This document shows positions 18,570 through 26,555 of a DNA stretch of 64,000 bases, one piece after another. The DNA lies in assembly GCF_003097515.1 (NCBI RefSeq), contig NZ_CP029188.1, forward strand, positions 1,913,001 to 1,977,000. Reading direction: 5' to 3'. A program made the position numbers and the translations under genes. Source of the stretch: Streptomyces tirandamycinicus (GTDB taxonomy: Bacteria; Actinomycetota; Actinomycetes; Streptomycetales; Streptomycetaceae). Under the pieces are notes generated by a model that made no database searches, was not told where the DNA came from, and saw only the letters and a program-made list of their open reading frames with translations. How positions within the stretch are numbered: position 1 is the first letter of the stretch; the number at the start of each line of letters is the position of its first letter.

Positions 18570-18643
18570 GGAGAACGCCGGAGGCACGGCGTATGCCCCG
18601 ATAGTGTGGATGGTCCGCCGATCGCACACCCGGAGGTTCCCCC

Positions 18644-19699
18644 GTGTTCCTGGCCGCCGATCCGTCCGATCCGCCCGTCAGTCTCGACGAGGCCGCCGAG
18701 CGGGCCAACGAAGCTGCCGGATGGGTGGAGCAGAACTGGGCCACCTGGCTGAACGTGGGCCTGCGGATCCTGCTGATCGTGGTGATCGCGATCATGCTGC
18801 GCATCGCCGTCCGCCGCGCGCTCACCAAGCTCATAGAACGGATGAACCGCAGCGCCCAGGCCGTGGAGGGCACCGCCCTCGGCGGGCTGCTGGTGAACGC
18901 CGAGCGGCGCAGACAGCGCTCCGAGGCGATCGGCTCGGTGCTGAGGTCGGTCGCGTCGTTCGTGATCCTGGCCACGGCGGGTCTGATGGTCCTCGGCGCC
19001 CTCAACATCAATCTGGCCCCGCTGCTCGCCTCCGCCGGAGTCGCGGGCGTGGCCCTCGGGTTCGGCGCGCGGAATCTGGTCACCGACTTCCTCTCCGGCG
19101 TCTTCATGATCCTCGAGGACCAGTACGGAGTCGGCGACACGATCGACGCGGGGGTCGCCTCGGGCGAGGTGATCGAGGTCGGCCTGCGGGTGACCAAGCT
19201 GCGCGGCGCCGACGGCGAGATCTGGTACGTCCGCAACGGCGAGATCAAGCGGATCGGCAACCTGAGCCAGGGCTGGGCGACCGCCTCGGTGGAGGTGAAC
19301 GTGCCGCCGGCCGAGGACCTGGGCCGGGTGCGCGAACTCATCGAGGAGGCCGCCACCGCCATGGCCAAGGAGGAACCCTGGAACGAGCGGCTGTGGGGTC
19401 CGGTCGAGGTCCTGGGCCTGACCGAGGTGCTGATCGACCGGATGACGGTCTCCGTGTCCGCCAAGACCATGCCGGGCAAGGCGCTGGGCGTGGAGCGCGA
19501 GCTGCGATGGCGCATCAAGCGCGCCTTCGACGAGGCGGGCGTGCGGATCGTCGGCGGACTGCCCCAGCAGGCCGGCGGGGAGCAGGCGGCGAGCGACCCG
19601 ACGGCGGGCATGGCGGCCCCCTCCGCATACGCCTCCACCACGTCGCCGCAGTCGGTGGCGGCGTCCCCGATCTCCCCGCCGGCACCCCTGTCGAAGTAG
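18644..19699 (+). CDS. mscS: MscS-family mechanosensitive channel
   Basis: A 351-aa small-conductance mechanosensitive channel that releases solutes on hypo-osmotic stress. GTG 18644 has GGAGG seven bases upstream. There are three hydrophobic segments: WLNVGLRILLIVVIAIMLR, then SFVILATAGLMVLGAL, and the pore helix region LLASAGVAGVALGFGARNLV with the Gly/Ala packing pattern of TM3. The cytoplasmic beta domain includes EVGLRVTKLRGADGEIWYVR. The C-terminal tail after residue 300 is low complexity. It stands alone. Confidence 0.92.
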   Translation: MFLAADPSDPPVSLDEAAERANEAAGWVEQNWATWLNVGLRILLIVVIAIMLRIAVRRALTKLIERMNRSAQAVEGTALGGLLVNAERRRQRSEAIGSVLRSVASFVILATAGLMVLGALNINLAPLLASAGVAGVALGFGARNLVTDFLSGVFMILEDQYGVGDTIDAGVASGEVIEVGLRVTKLRGADGEIWYVRNGEIKRIGNLSQGWATASVEVNVPPAEDLGRVRELIEEAATAMAKEEPWNERLWGPVEVLGLTEVLIDRMTVSVSAKTMPGKALGVERELRWRIKRAFDEAGVRIVGGLPQQAGGEQAASDPTAGMAAPSAYASTTSPQSVAASPISPPAPLSK

Positions 19700-19754
19700 G
19701 TCCGCGACCGGGGCGGCGCTCTCCCCGCGGCAAGTGGCGACGCGGCCACGCCGC

Positions 19755-19832
19755 CATGCGCCATGCGGTCATGCGGTCATGCGGTCATGCGGTCATGCGG
19801 TCATGCGGTCATGCGGTCATGCGGTCATGCGG
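19755..19832. repeat. Octanucleotide microsatellite (CATGCGGT)n
   Basis: Eight perfect tandem copies of CATGCGGT occupy 19762-19825, with partial copies at each end. The array lies in the 349-base gap between the mscS stop and the next ORF (19700-20048), which otherwise holds no gene that I can support. A perfect 8-mer array of this length is prone to slippage. Confidence 0.93.
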
Positions 19833-20012
19833 CGACGGTCGCCGATCCGTACGGCGACGGCTACCCGGTTCCCTGCCGAACCCGCTCTGCGGCGGCGGCC
19901 CGGTTCCGGCGGGTCCGATCGGGCGCCGCGCCGGGTCGAGCAGCTGCCCGGACCCCGCGAGATTCCGGGGCATCACCTCCCAATACCGCCCCGGCGCGGG
20001 GAGCTTACCGAT

Positions 20013-20038
20013 GGAAACACTTTTCCTCGGCGCGTCCG
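20013..20038 (+). promoter_or_regulatory. Possible ECF sigma-type promoter
   Basis: GGAAAC at 20013 and CGTCCG at 20033 resemble the GGAAC / GTC elements of Streptomyces ECF promoters, with spacing one or two bases shorter than usual. A start site about 7-10 bases on would fall at or just before ATG 20049. Confidence 0.4.
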
Positions 20039-20048
20039 TTCCCGCACC

Positions 20049-20171
20049 ATGAGGTCTTCTCAACCGCAATACGAGGTAGAGGAGTTGAGCGGGGCGGCGC
20101 CGTTCCCCGTAATCCCCCGTAACCAACGCCTCCGTGGCGCCCGAAGCACCACGGGCGCGGAGGCGCAGTAA
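20049..20171 (+). CDS. Putative 40-aa leaderless ORF before the sigma-like gene
   Basis: Runs from ATG 20049 to the TAA at 20169-20171, which abuts GTG 20172 and ends 12 bases before the next gene's ATG. The peptide begins MRSSQPQYEVEELSGAAP and ends ARSTTGAEAQ; it has no signal peptide and no known motif. There is no ribosome site, but the ECF-like promoter just upstream would make it leaderless. Codon use is less GC-biased than neighbours. It may be a real small protein, a leader peptide controlling the downstream gene, or chance. Confidence 0.4.
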   Translation: MRSSQPQYEVEELSGAAPFPVIPRNQRLRGARSTTGAEAQ

Positions 20172-20183
20172 GTGAGGGGTCCG

Positions 20184-21809
20184 ATGCCGGAACTGCAGAA
20201 GGCCGTTTCGACGACGGCGTCCTGGGAGAGTGGCTGTGCGAACGCCACGGACTCGGAACTCGCCGAGCGCGTCCGCTCGCAAGGTCCGGTCGACCACCGG
20301 GCCGAAAACGAACTGAATCAGCGTCACCTCGCGTACGCCGTGGTCTGCGCACAGCTGTGCACCCGGGGCCGGGTGGCCGCCGACCGGCTGGCGCGTGAGG
20401 CGCTGAAGCGGGCGGCCGAGGCCGCGCGCTCGGGCGTCGACCCCTCCGGCACCTGGCGCGACTTCGTCCTGACGTGCGTGCACCACACGGCCCTGAGCTG
20501 GGCCCGGGGCGGCAGACGGGCCCTGCTCGCCCCCTCCTTCCTCAGCTGGGCGGACGGCCACGGCGAGAGCGGGGCGGACGGCCACAGCAGCGGCGGACGT
20601 CCTGCCGGGCCGCCGGCGAAGCCGGGGCAGCAGCAGGCGCTCCGCGAGGGCTTCTTCGCCCTCCCCGAGGCCGCCAGGGGCGTCCTCTGGTACTCGCTGG
20701 TGGACCGGGAGCCGGACGAGAGGGTCGCGACCTACGTCGGCGTGGCAGCGGGCGATGTTCCGGCCCTCCGGGCCAGGGCACGGGAGTCCCTGCACGCCGC
20801 CCTGCTCCAGGCTCACGCGGAGCGCGCCGGGGACACCCGCTGCAACGGCTTCCGGCGCCTCGTCGAGGCCGCGGCGGTCGCCGGCGACAGCCCCCGCTGC
20901 GGCGACCTCACCCTCCACCTCGACACATGCCCGGCCTGCGACGGGCTGCTGACGCAGCTGATCCTGCTCGCCGACGACCTGCGCACGGCACTGGCCGACG
21001 GGCTGCTCGTCCTGGACGGAGCGGCCTACGCGTCCGCCGTCGCGCGGGGGCTGCACACGCCGGACTCCGGTCCCCCGCCGAGCGGAGGGGCGGAGGACGG
21101 GGGCGGCGCGATGTGGGACCCCGGCCCGGCAGCCCGCCCCCTCCCCCGGCGCCGGCCGGGACGCGGGGTGCGCGTCGCCGGTGCGGTGGCCGCGGTGGCC
21201 GTCGTCTCGCTCCCCCTGCTGCTCGTCGCCGAGCGCCACTCCGGAGAGCAGCCCGGGCCCGGCCGCGGCCGGGCCGAGGACCGCCCGTCCGCCTCGGCAT
21301 CGCCGAGCGGGGCCACCACCGCACCCGCGCAGCCCGAGTCCGGGATCACGGCTCCGCCCGGCGCTCTCGTCTACGGACGGATCGTGCACGCGGGCAGCGG
21401 GCTGTGCCTGGACATCGAGGACGGAGTGATCGTCAAGCGGGGCGGCACCGTGGTGGCCCGATGCACCCAGGCCACCACGCAACGATGGGCTCTGGACGCG
21501 CAGGGACGGCTCCGCAATCTCCACGACTCCACGTTCTGCCTGAAAGCGGACGGGGACGACGCGGAGGTCGGCGTCCGCCCGTGCGACTCGGACAACCCGG
21601 AGAAGCTGGGCAAGATGGCCTTCCTCCTCGAACCGGTGGGCCCGATCCGGCCGAAGTCCGACCCGAAGGTCGCCCTCGTCCCGGACCCGGACTGGGTGGT
21701 GAACCCACGGCCTCTGGAGCTTCGGGCCGCGACCGGCGGCAGCGACCAGAGGTGGACCGTGGAGTCTCTCGCCTCGCCCACACGGGGCGGGGCAGCGGCC
21801 AGGCCGTGA
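20184..21809 (+). CDS. Sigma-70-like / zinc anti-sigma / ricin-lectin membrane protein
   Basis: 541 aa from ATG 20184 (GAGGGG four bases upstream). Residues about 15-115 resemble ECF sigma region 2 (NELNQRHLAYAVVCAQL, then WRDFVLTCVHHTALSWARGG), and about 135-210 look like a degenerate region 4 helix-turn-helix (ALPEAARGVLWYSLVD). Residues about 220-275 hold a zinc anti-sigma-like motif, HLDTCPACDGLL (H-x3-C-x2-C). One transmembrane helix follows (VAGAVAAVAVVSLPLLLVA), then a Pro/Ser linker and an external beta-trefoil (ricin B) domain from about 385 with LCLDIEDG and the QRW-type TTQRWALDAQG. The order implies intracellular sigma and anti-sigma parts joined to an external sugar-binding domain. 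Confidence 0.75.
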   Translation: MPELQKAVSTTASWESGCANATDSELAERVRSQGPVDHRAENELNQRHLAYAVVCAQLCTRGRVAADRLAREALKRAAEAARSGVDPSGTWRDFVLTCVHHTALSWARGGRRALLAPSFLSWADGHGESGADGHSSGGRPAGPPAKPGQQQALREGFFALPEAARGVLWYSLVDREPDERVATYVGVAAGDVPALRARARESLHAALLQAHAERAGDTRCNGFRRLVEAAAVAGDSPRCGDLTLHLDTCPACDGLLTQLILLADDLRTALADGLLVLDGAAYASAVARGLHTPDSGPPPSGGAEDGGGAMWDPGPAARPLPRRRPGRGVRVAGAVAAVAVVSLPLLLVAERHSGEQPGPGRGRAEDRPSASASPSGATTAPAQPESGITAPPGALVYGRIVHAGSGLCLDIEDGVIVKRGGTVVARCTQATTQRWALDAQGRLRNLHDSTFCLKADGDDAEVGVRPCDSDNPEKLGKMAFLLEPVGPIRPKSDPKVALVPDPDWVVNPRPLELRAATGGSDQRWTVESLASPTRGGAAARP

Positions 21810-22213
21810 CGACCGGCGCGGGACCGAGAGGCCTGCCCGGCCACCGGAGGAACATGCGCTCCCTCGGCTGCGCCCAGCCCCGCCCGGGCACCGGGAGCGC
21901 CCCGGCGGACACCCGCGACGAAGGCTGCGACGCCGTCCTGCGCGGTGCGCCCGCCGTCCACCCACCGTCCGTCCACCCGCCGGGCCGGGCGGCGGGCCGC
22001 GTGGCGGTATCACCGTGCGAGGGCTCTCCCACGGCCGGAAGCCCTTCAGCGGAGCGCGCCGGACGGACGCGAACCCGGCGGCGGGGGCGTCCGTGATGGT
22101 GACGGCGACCGTGATGGTCATGGCGCCGGTGACGGTCGGGTACTTCCACCCGGAGAGCGCTCGTCGAGGGCGTCGCACCGACACATCGACCGGAGTGAAG
22201 GGCTGAGACGCAC
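21810..22213. other. Intergenic region without a supported gene
   Basis: 404 bases. An 80-codon frame from ATG 21854 has GGAGG closely before it, but its Pro/Arg/Gly composition gives no domain. A run of ATGGTGACGG-like repeats at 22094-22131 is the only evident pattern. The promoter for the GH4 gene is presumably in the last 100 bases. Confidence 0.5.
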
Positions 22214-23521
22214 ATGCCGCAATCCACCGTGGGCCACCCCCCGCTCCCCCGGCAGGCGAAGATCGCCGTCGTGGGCGGCGGCTCCACGTACACACCCGAA
22301 CTGATCGACGGATTCGCCCGGTTGAGGGAGGCCCTGCCGCTCCGCGAGCTGGTGCTCATCGACCCGGCAGCCGATCGGCTGGACCTGGTCGGCGGGCTCG
22401 CCCGGCGGATCTTCGCCCGCCAGGGCCACCCCGGGACCATCTCGACCACCGGCGACCTGGACGCGGGAGTGGCCGGTGCCGACGCCGTGCTGCTGCAGCT
22501 GCGCGTCGGCGGTCAGGCCGCACGACAGCAGGACGAGACCTGGCCGCTGGAGTGCGGCTGCGTCGGGCAGGAGACGACGGGGGCCGGCGGGCTGGCCAAG
22601 GCGCTGCGCACCGTGCCGGTGGTACTGGACATCGCCGAACGGGTGCGGCGCGCGGCCCCCGACGCCTGGATCGTCGACTTCACCAACCCGGTCGGCATCG
22701 TGACCCGTGCGCTGCTCCGCGCCGGGCACCGGGCCGTCGGGCTGTGCAACGTCGCGATCGGCCTGCAGCGGAAGTTCGCCGCGCTGCTGGACACCGCCCC
22801 GGGCGAGGTGCACCTGGACCACGTGGGCCTCAACCATCTGACCTGGGAGACGGGTGTCCGGCTGGGCGGCCCGGAGGGCGAGAACGTCCTGCCGCGGCTG
22901 CTCGCCGCGCACGGCGACACGCTCGCCGGGGACCTGCGGCTTCCGCGCGAGATCCTGGACCGCCTCGGCGCGGTGCCGTCGTACTACCTGCGCTACTTCT
23001 ACGAGCACGACGCGGTCGTACGGGAGATGAAGGCCGGGCCGCCGCGGGCCACGGAGGTCGCGGCCCTGGAGGAGCGGCTCCTGGAGATGTACGGCGACCC
23101 GTCGCTGGACGAGAAGCCCGCACTGCTCGCCCGGCGGGGCGGCGCCTACTACTCGGAGGCCGCCGTGGACCTCGTCGCGTCGCTGCTCGGCGGAACGGGC
23201 AGCCCCTACCAGGTGGTCAACACGTACAACGACGGCACGCTGCCGTTCCTCCCCGACGACGCCGTCGTCGAGGTGCAGGCGGCCGTCGGCACCAAGGGTG
23301 CCGCGCCGCTGCCGCCGCCCGACGTCGATCCGCTGTACCGCGGGCTGATCGCGAGCGTCACGGCCTACGAGGAGCTGGCGCTGGAGGCGGCGCTGCGCGG
23401 CGGCCGTGACCGCGTCTTCAAGGCGCTGCTGGCCCACCCCCTGGTCGGCCAGCACGCGTCCGCCGAAGCGCTGACGGAGCGGCTGGTCGCACACAACCGG
23501 GAGCACCTCCCGTGGGCGTGA
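22214..23521 (+). CDS. 6-phospho-beta-glucosidase, GH4 family
   Basis: A 435-aa NAD+- and divalent-metal-dependent glycosidase that works by oxidation-elimination rather than classical hydrolysis. The N-terminal Rossmann motif IAVVGGGSTYTPELIDG, the segment VDFTNPVGIVTRA, the metal-ligand cysteine in GLCNVAIG and the second metal ligand in GLNHLTWE are all present. The predicted substrates are phosphorylated beta-glucosides such as cellobiose-6-phosphate or a related amino sugar. ATG 22214 has GAAGGG about 11 bases upstream. It overlaps the sugar kinase gene by ten bases, so the two act together; no PTS or ABC sugar transporter is in the window. Confidence 0.9.
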   Translation: MPQSTVGHPPLPRQAKIAVVGGGSTYTPELIDGFARLREALPLRELVLIDPAADRLDLVGGLARRIFARQGHPGTISTTGDLDAGVAGADAVLLQLRVGGQAARQQDETWPLECGCVGQETTGAGGLAKALRTVPVVLDIAERVRRAAPDAWIVDFTNPVGIVTRALLRAGHRAVGLCNVAIGLQRKFAALLDTAPGEVHLDHVGLNHLTWETGVRLGGPEGENVLPRLLAAHGDTLAGDLRLPREILDRLGAVPSYYLRYFYEHDAVVREMKAGPPRATEVAALEERLLEMYGDPSLDEKPALLARRGGAYYSEAAVDLVASLLGGTGSPYQVVNTYNDGTLPFLPDDAVVEVQAAVGTKGAAPLPPPDVDPLYRGLIASVTAYEELALEAALRGGRDRVFKALLAHPLVGQHASAEALTERLVAHNREHLPWA

Positions 23522-24708
23522 ACGATCCGGCCGCGCGCGTCCCGGCCGTGCCCGGCTCGGGGCCGCGCCGCCCCCCGGCCACGGTCCTCGCCATCGACGC
23601 CGGCAACAGCAAGACGGACGTGGCGGTGGTCGACGCGGAGGGTTCGGTCCTGGGCTCGGCCCGCGGCGGCGGATTCCGGCCACCGAGAGCGGGTGCCGCG
23701 GCGGCACCGGACAGACCGGACAGACCGAACGGAGGGGCCGGACCGGACGGAGGCGCCAGACGGGACGAACCGGGCCAACTCCATGCACTCCACGCGCTCC
23801 ACACACTCACCGGACTCGACGGACTCGACGGACTCGACGGACTCGACGGCACGGTCCGGCAGGCCCTCGGCAGCGCGGGGCTGAGCTCCGTCACCCATGT
23901 CTCCGCCTGTCTGGCCAATGCCGATCTCCCAGCCGAGGAGGCGGAGTTGGCGGAGGCCGTACGGGCCCGCGGCTGGGGTGCCAGCAGCGAGGTCCGCAAC
24001 GACACCTTCGCGGTCCTGCGGGCCGGGGTCGACGAGCCCAGGGGCGTCGCCGTCGTCTGCGGTGCGGGCATCAACTGCGTGGGCATGGTGCCGGACGGCC
24101 GTACCGCGCGCTTCCCGGCCGTCGGCAGGATCTCCGGGGACTGGGGAGGGGGCGCGGGGCTCGCGGAGGAGGCGCTGTGGTTCGCCGCGCGGGCCGAGGA
24201 CGGGCGCGGTGCACCGACCGAACTGGCCCGTACGCTGCCCGCGCACTTCGGTCTGCCGTCGATGTACGCACTCGTCGAGGCGCTGCACCTGGGACGTCTC
24301 GCCGCGGGGCGCAGGCACGAACTCACCCCGGTCCTGTTCTCGACCGCCGCCGCCGGCGACACCGTCGCGGGCGCGATCGTCGACCGGCTCGCGGAGGAGG
24401 TCGTCCTGATGTCCACGGTGGCACTCGGCCGGCTCGGGCTGCTGGACGAGGAGGTCCCCGTGGTGCTCGGCGGCAGCGTGCTCGCGGCGCGGCACCCCCG
24501 GCTCCTCGGCGGGATCGAGGAGTTGCTCGCCGCCCGTGCGCCCAAGGCGGTCGTCTCCGTGGTGACCGCGCCGCCCGTGCTGGGCGCGGCGCTGCTGGGC
24601 CTGGACCGCCTCGGGTCGCCGGCCGCGGCACGGGCCCGGCTGCGGTCGCGGTACGGCGAACAGGCCTCCGCGGTAGGGGGATCAGGCGCTCCGCCGCCGG
24701 GCCGCTGA
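23512..24708 (+). CDS. BadF/BadG-type sugar kinase (N-acetylglucosamine kinase-like)
   Basis: A 398-aa ASKHA-fold kinase. Phosphate 1 motif TVLAIDAGNSKTDVAVVD, then VAVVCGAGINCVG and ISGDWGGGAGLAEEAL are typical of eukaryote-like GlcNAc kinases in actinobacteria. GTG 23512 fits GGGAG eight bases upstream; GTG 23518, which overlaps the GH4 stop as GTGA, is the alternative. Between residues about 50 and 122 there is a low-complexity insertion encoded by DNA repeats (RPDRPNGGAG, LHALHALHTL, then four GLD units). Paired with GH4, it probably phosphorylates the released or imported sugar. Confidence 0.87.
   Translation: MGVNDPAARVPAVPGSGPRRPPATVLAIDAGNSKTDVAVVDAEGSVLGSARGGGFRPPRAGAAAAPDRPDRPNGGAGPDGGARRDEPGQLHALHALHTLTGLDGLDGLDGLDGTVRQALGSAGLSSVTHVSACLANADLPAEEAELAEAVRARGWGASSEVRNDTFAVLRAGVDEPRGVAVVCGAGINCVGMVPDGRTARFPAVGRISGDWGGGAGLAEEALWFAARAEDGRGAPTELARTLPAHFGLPSMYALVEALHLGRLAAGRRHELTPVLFSTAAAGDTVAGAIVDRLAEEVVLMSTVALGRLGLLDEEVPVVLGGSVLAARHPRLLGGIEELLAARAPKAVVSVVTAPPVLGAALLGLDRLGSPAAARARLRSRYGEQASAVGGSGAPPPGR
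23812..23847 (+). repeat. Four perfect 9-bp repeats inside the kinase gene
   Basis: GGACTCGAC occurs four times in tandem and encodes four Gly-Leu-Asp units. Multiples of nine bases keep the frame, so copy-number change alters only the insert length. Confidence 0.92.
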
Positions 24709-25101
24709 AGCCGGGCCCTGCCGATCCGCCGAAGCCCGACACCGTTGGGGGGAACCGGGCCGCCGGACCGCTGAAGCCGGGCACCACCGGGTGGCACCCG
24801 CACCCACGGCCGTGCACCCCCGCCCACGGCCGTGCACGCCCGCGCACGCTCGCGTACGCCCGCGCACCCTCGCGTGGTCCGGCGCACCGGACCACGCGGC
24901 CGGACGGAACCGATCGGCCGTCGGCGGCGTATTCAGGACGGAGGTACCGGCAAGGGGCGGCATTGACGCGACACGCCGGATGACACAAGATCCAGTGAAC
25001 CCCGGGTGTGGAATGTCCGCTCCTGCGGCCATACTTCTGGCCGGAAGGTGTTCCCCGCCCGCGGGAGGTGGCACGCCGTCAGTGACCGAGGGGGAGGTCA
25101 G
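24709..25101. other. Intergenic region with short repeats
   Basis: No gene supported in 393 bases. CCGCTGAAGCCGGGC occurs at 24702-24716 (across the kinase stop) and again at 24768-24782. From 24790 to 24885 there is a C-rich stretch with repeated CCACGGCCGTGCAC and CCCGCGCAC blocks, able to form local hairpins. The promoter of the PknG cluster probably lies between 24890 and 25080, where base composition is more balanced. Confidence 0.55.
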
Positions 25102-26544
25102 GTGACACACACGCCGAGCGCGGCGGGCCCGCCCGCGCCGCCGGTGCCGCATGTCCCGGCACAGCCGCGCCCGGCGCCCGGCCCGGGGTCACCGCCCTCC
25201 TCCGACCGGTCGGCACGGCCTGCGGGACCACCCGCGCGGCGCAGCGCCTGGGCGGAGACGTCGTCGCGGCTGCGCGCCGCCGCGACGACGGAGCCCGGCC
25301 GGCTGCGGATCATCGGCGCCGTACTGGCGGCGCTGGTGGTGGCGTTCGGCGCCGTGACGGCGGTCGAGATCGCCGACCGCGCCGCATCGGCCGACGCCGT
25401 GGTCGACCGCAGCCAGCCGCTCAGCGCCGACGCGGCGAGCATCTACCGCTCCCTCGCCGACGCCGACACGGCGGCCGCCAGCGGCTTCCTGGCCGGGGCG
25501 CAGGAGCCGGCGGCGGTGCGGGAGCGCTATCGCAAGGACATCACCGGTGCCTCACGACTGCTGGTGAAGGCGGCGGCGAACACGGACGGTTCGACGGACT
25601 CGCGCCGCTGGATCGCCACGCTCAACGAACAACTCCCCCGCTACACGGGACTGGTCGAGCGGGCCCGGGCCAACAACCGCCAGGGCCTCCCCCTCGGCGG
25701 CGCCTATCTGCGGTACGCGAACGAGCTGATGACGACCGAGCTGCTGCCGGCGGCGGAGAAGCTGTACGAGGAGGAGACGGCCCGGCTCGACGACGACCAC
25801 GGCGACGCCCGGCCATGGCCCCTCCTGTCGCTGGGCCTGGGAGTGGTGGCGCTCGGCGGTCTGGCCTGGGCACAGCGCCGCAACTACCTCCGCACGAAAC
25901 GGGTGTTCAGCCCCGGGCTGCTCGCCGCCACCGCCGCCTGCACGGTGACGCTGCTCTGGCTCGGCGCCGGGCACGCCCTCGCGCGAGCGGGGCTCGACGA
26001 GGCCCGGGCCGAGGGGCAGGAGTCGCTGGCGGTCCTCAACGACGCCAGGATCAGCAGCCTGAAGGCCCGGGCCAACGAGAACCTGACCCTGGTGGCCCGC
26101 GGTGCGGTGCTCACCGAGGACGGCAAGGGCGACAAGTACGAGACGGACTACGCCGCGGGCATGAGCAGGCTCACCGCGTCGCTCGGCCGCGCCGGGCAGC
26201 TCGCCGGCGACGGTGCGGGCCGCGCACCGGTCGCCCGGGCCGTCTCCGCGGCCTCGGAGTGGAGGAGCAGGCACCGGCAGGCCGGTGAGAGCGACCGGGC
26301 GGGCGACTACGACGGTGCGCTGGCCAAGGTGATCGGCGGCGAGGGCTCCACCGGCCAGTGCTTCGACCGGGTGGACGCCGCGCTGGAGAGGGCGCTGGCG
26401 CATGAGCAGGCCGAGTTCACCGAGGCCGCCGAGGGCGGCCGGGGCGCGCTGGCGGGCCTGCCGGCCGGCGCGGCCGTGCTGGCGGCCCTCGGCGCGGCCG
26501 GCGCCGTCCTGGGCATCGGCCGGCGGCTTTCGGAGTACCGGTGA
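25102..26544 (+). CDS. glnX: GlnX-like four-helix membrane sensor
   Basis: A 480-aa membrane protein. GTG 25102 has GGGGAGG four bases upstream. After a Pro-rich cytoplasmic tail there are four transmembrane segments: IIGAVLAALVVAFGAVTAVE (about 75), PLLSLGLGVVALGGLAWA (about 240), LLAATAACTVTLLWLGAGHA (about 275) and LAGLPAGAAVLAALGAAGAV (about 455). These separate two extracytoplasmic helical loops of about 150 residues each. The gene order GlnX-GlnH-PknG is that of mycobacteria, where GlnX is proposed to read the ligand state of GlnH and regulate PknG; here that role is inferred. Its stop overlaps GTG 26541 (GTGA). Confidence 0.82.
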   Translation: MTHTPSAAGPPAPPVPHVPAQPRPAPGPGSPPSSDRSARPAGPPARRSAWAETSSRLRAAATTEPGRLRIIGAVLAALVVAFGAVTAVEIADRAASADAVVDRSQPLSADAASIYRSLADADTAAASGFLAGAQEPAAVRERYRKDITGASRLLVKAAANTDGSTDSRRWIATLNEQLPRYTGLVERARANNRQGLPLGGAYLRYANELMTTELLPAAEKLYEEETARLDDDHGDARPWPLLSLGLGVVALGGLAWAQRRNYLRTKRVFSPGLLAATAACTVTLLWLGAGHALARAGLDEARAEGQESLAVLNDARISSLKARANENLTLVARGAVLTEDGKGDKYETDYAAGMSRLTASLGRAGQLAGDGAGRAPVARAVSAASEWRSRHRQAGESDRAGDYDGALAKVIGGEGSTGQCFDRVDAALERALAHEQAEFTEAAEGGRGALAGLPAGAAVLAALGAAGAVLGIGRRLSEYR

Positions 26545-26555
26545 GAGGGGGAGGG

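Noticed and set aside
18408..18629. Minus-strand frame translating the 23-bp repeats
   Set aside because: Coding potential is an effect of the repeat itself; no start signal.
19734..20171. Frame running through the octamer repeats into the small ORF
   Set aside because: The upstream portion only translates the microsatellite (HAVMRSCG units); only the segment from ATG 20049 was kept as a possible gene.
22015..22206. 63-codon frame before the GH4 gene
   Set aside because: No ribosome site and no motif; the Val/Met-rich stretch comes from ATGGTGACGG-like repeats.
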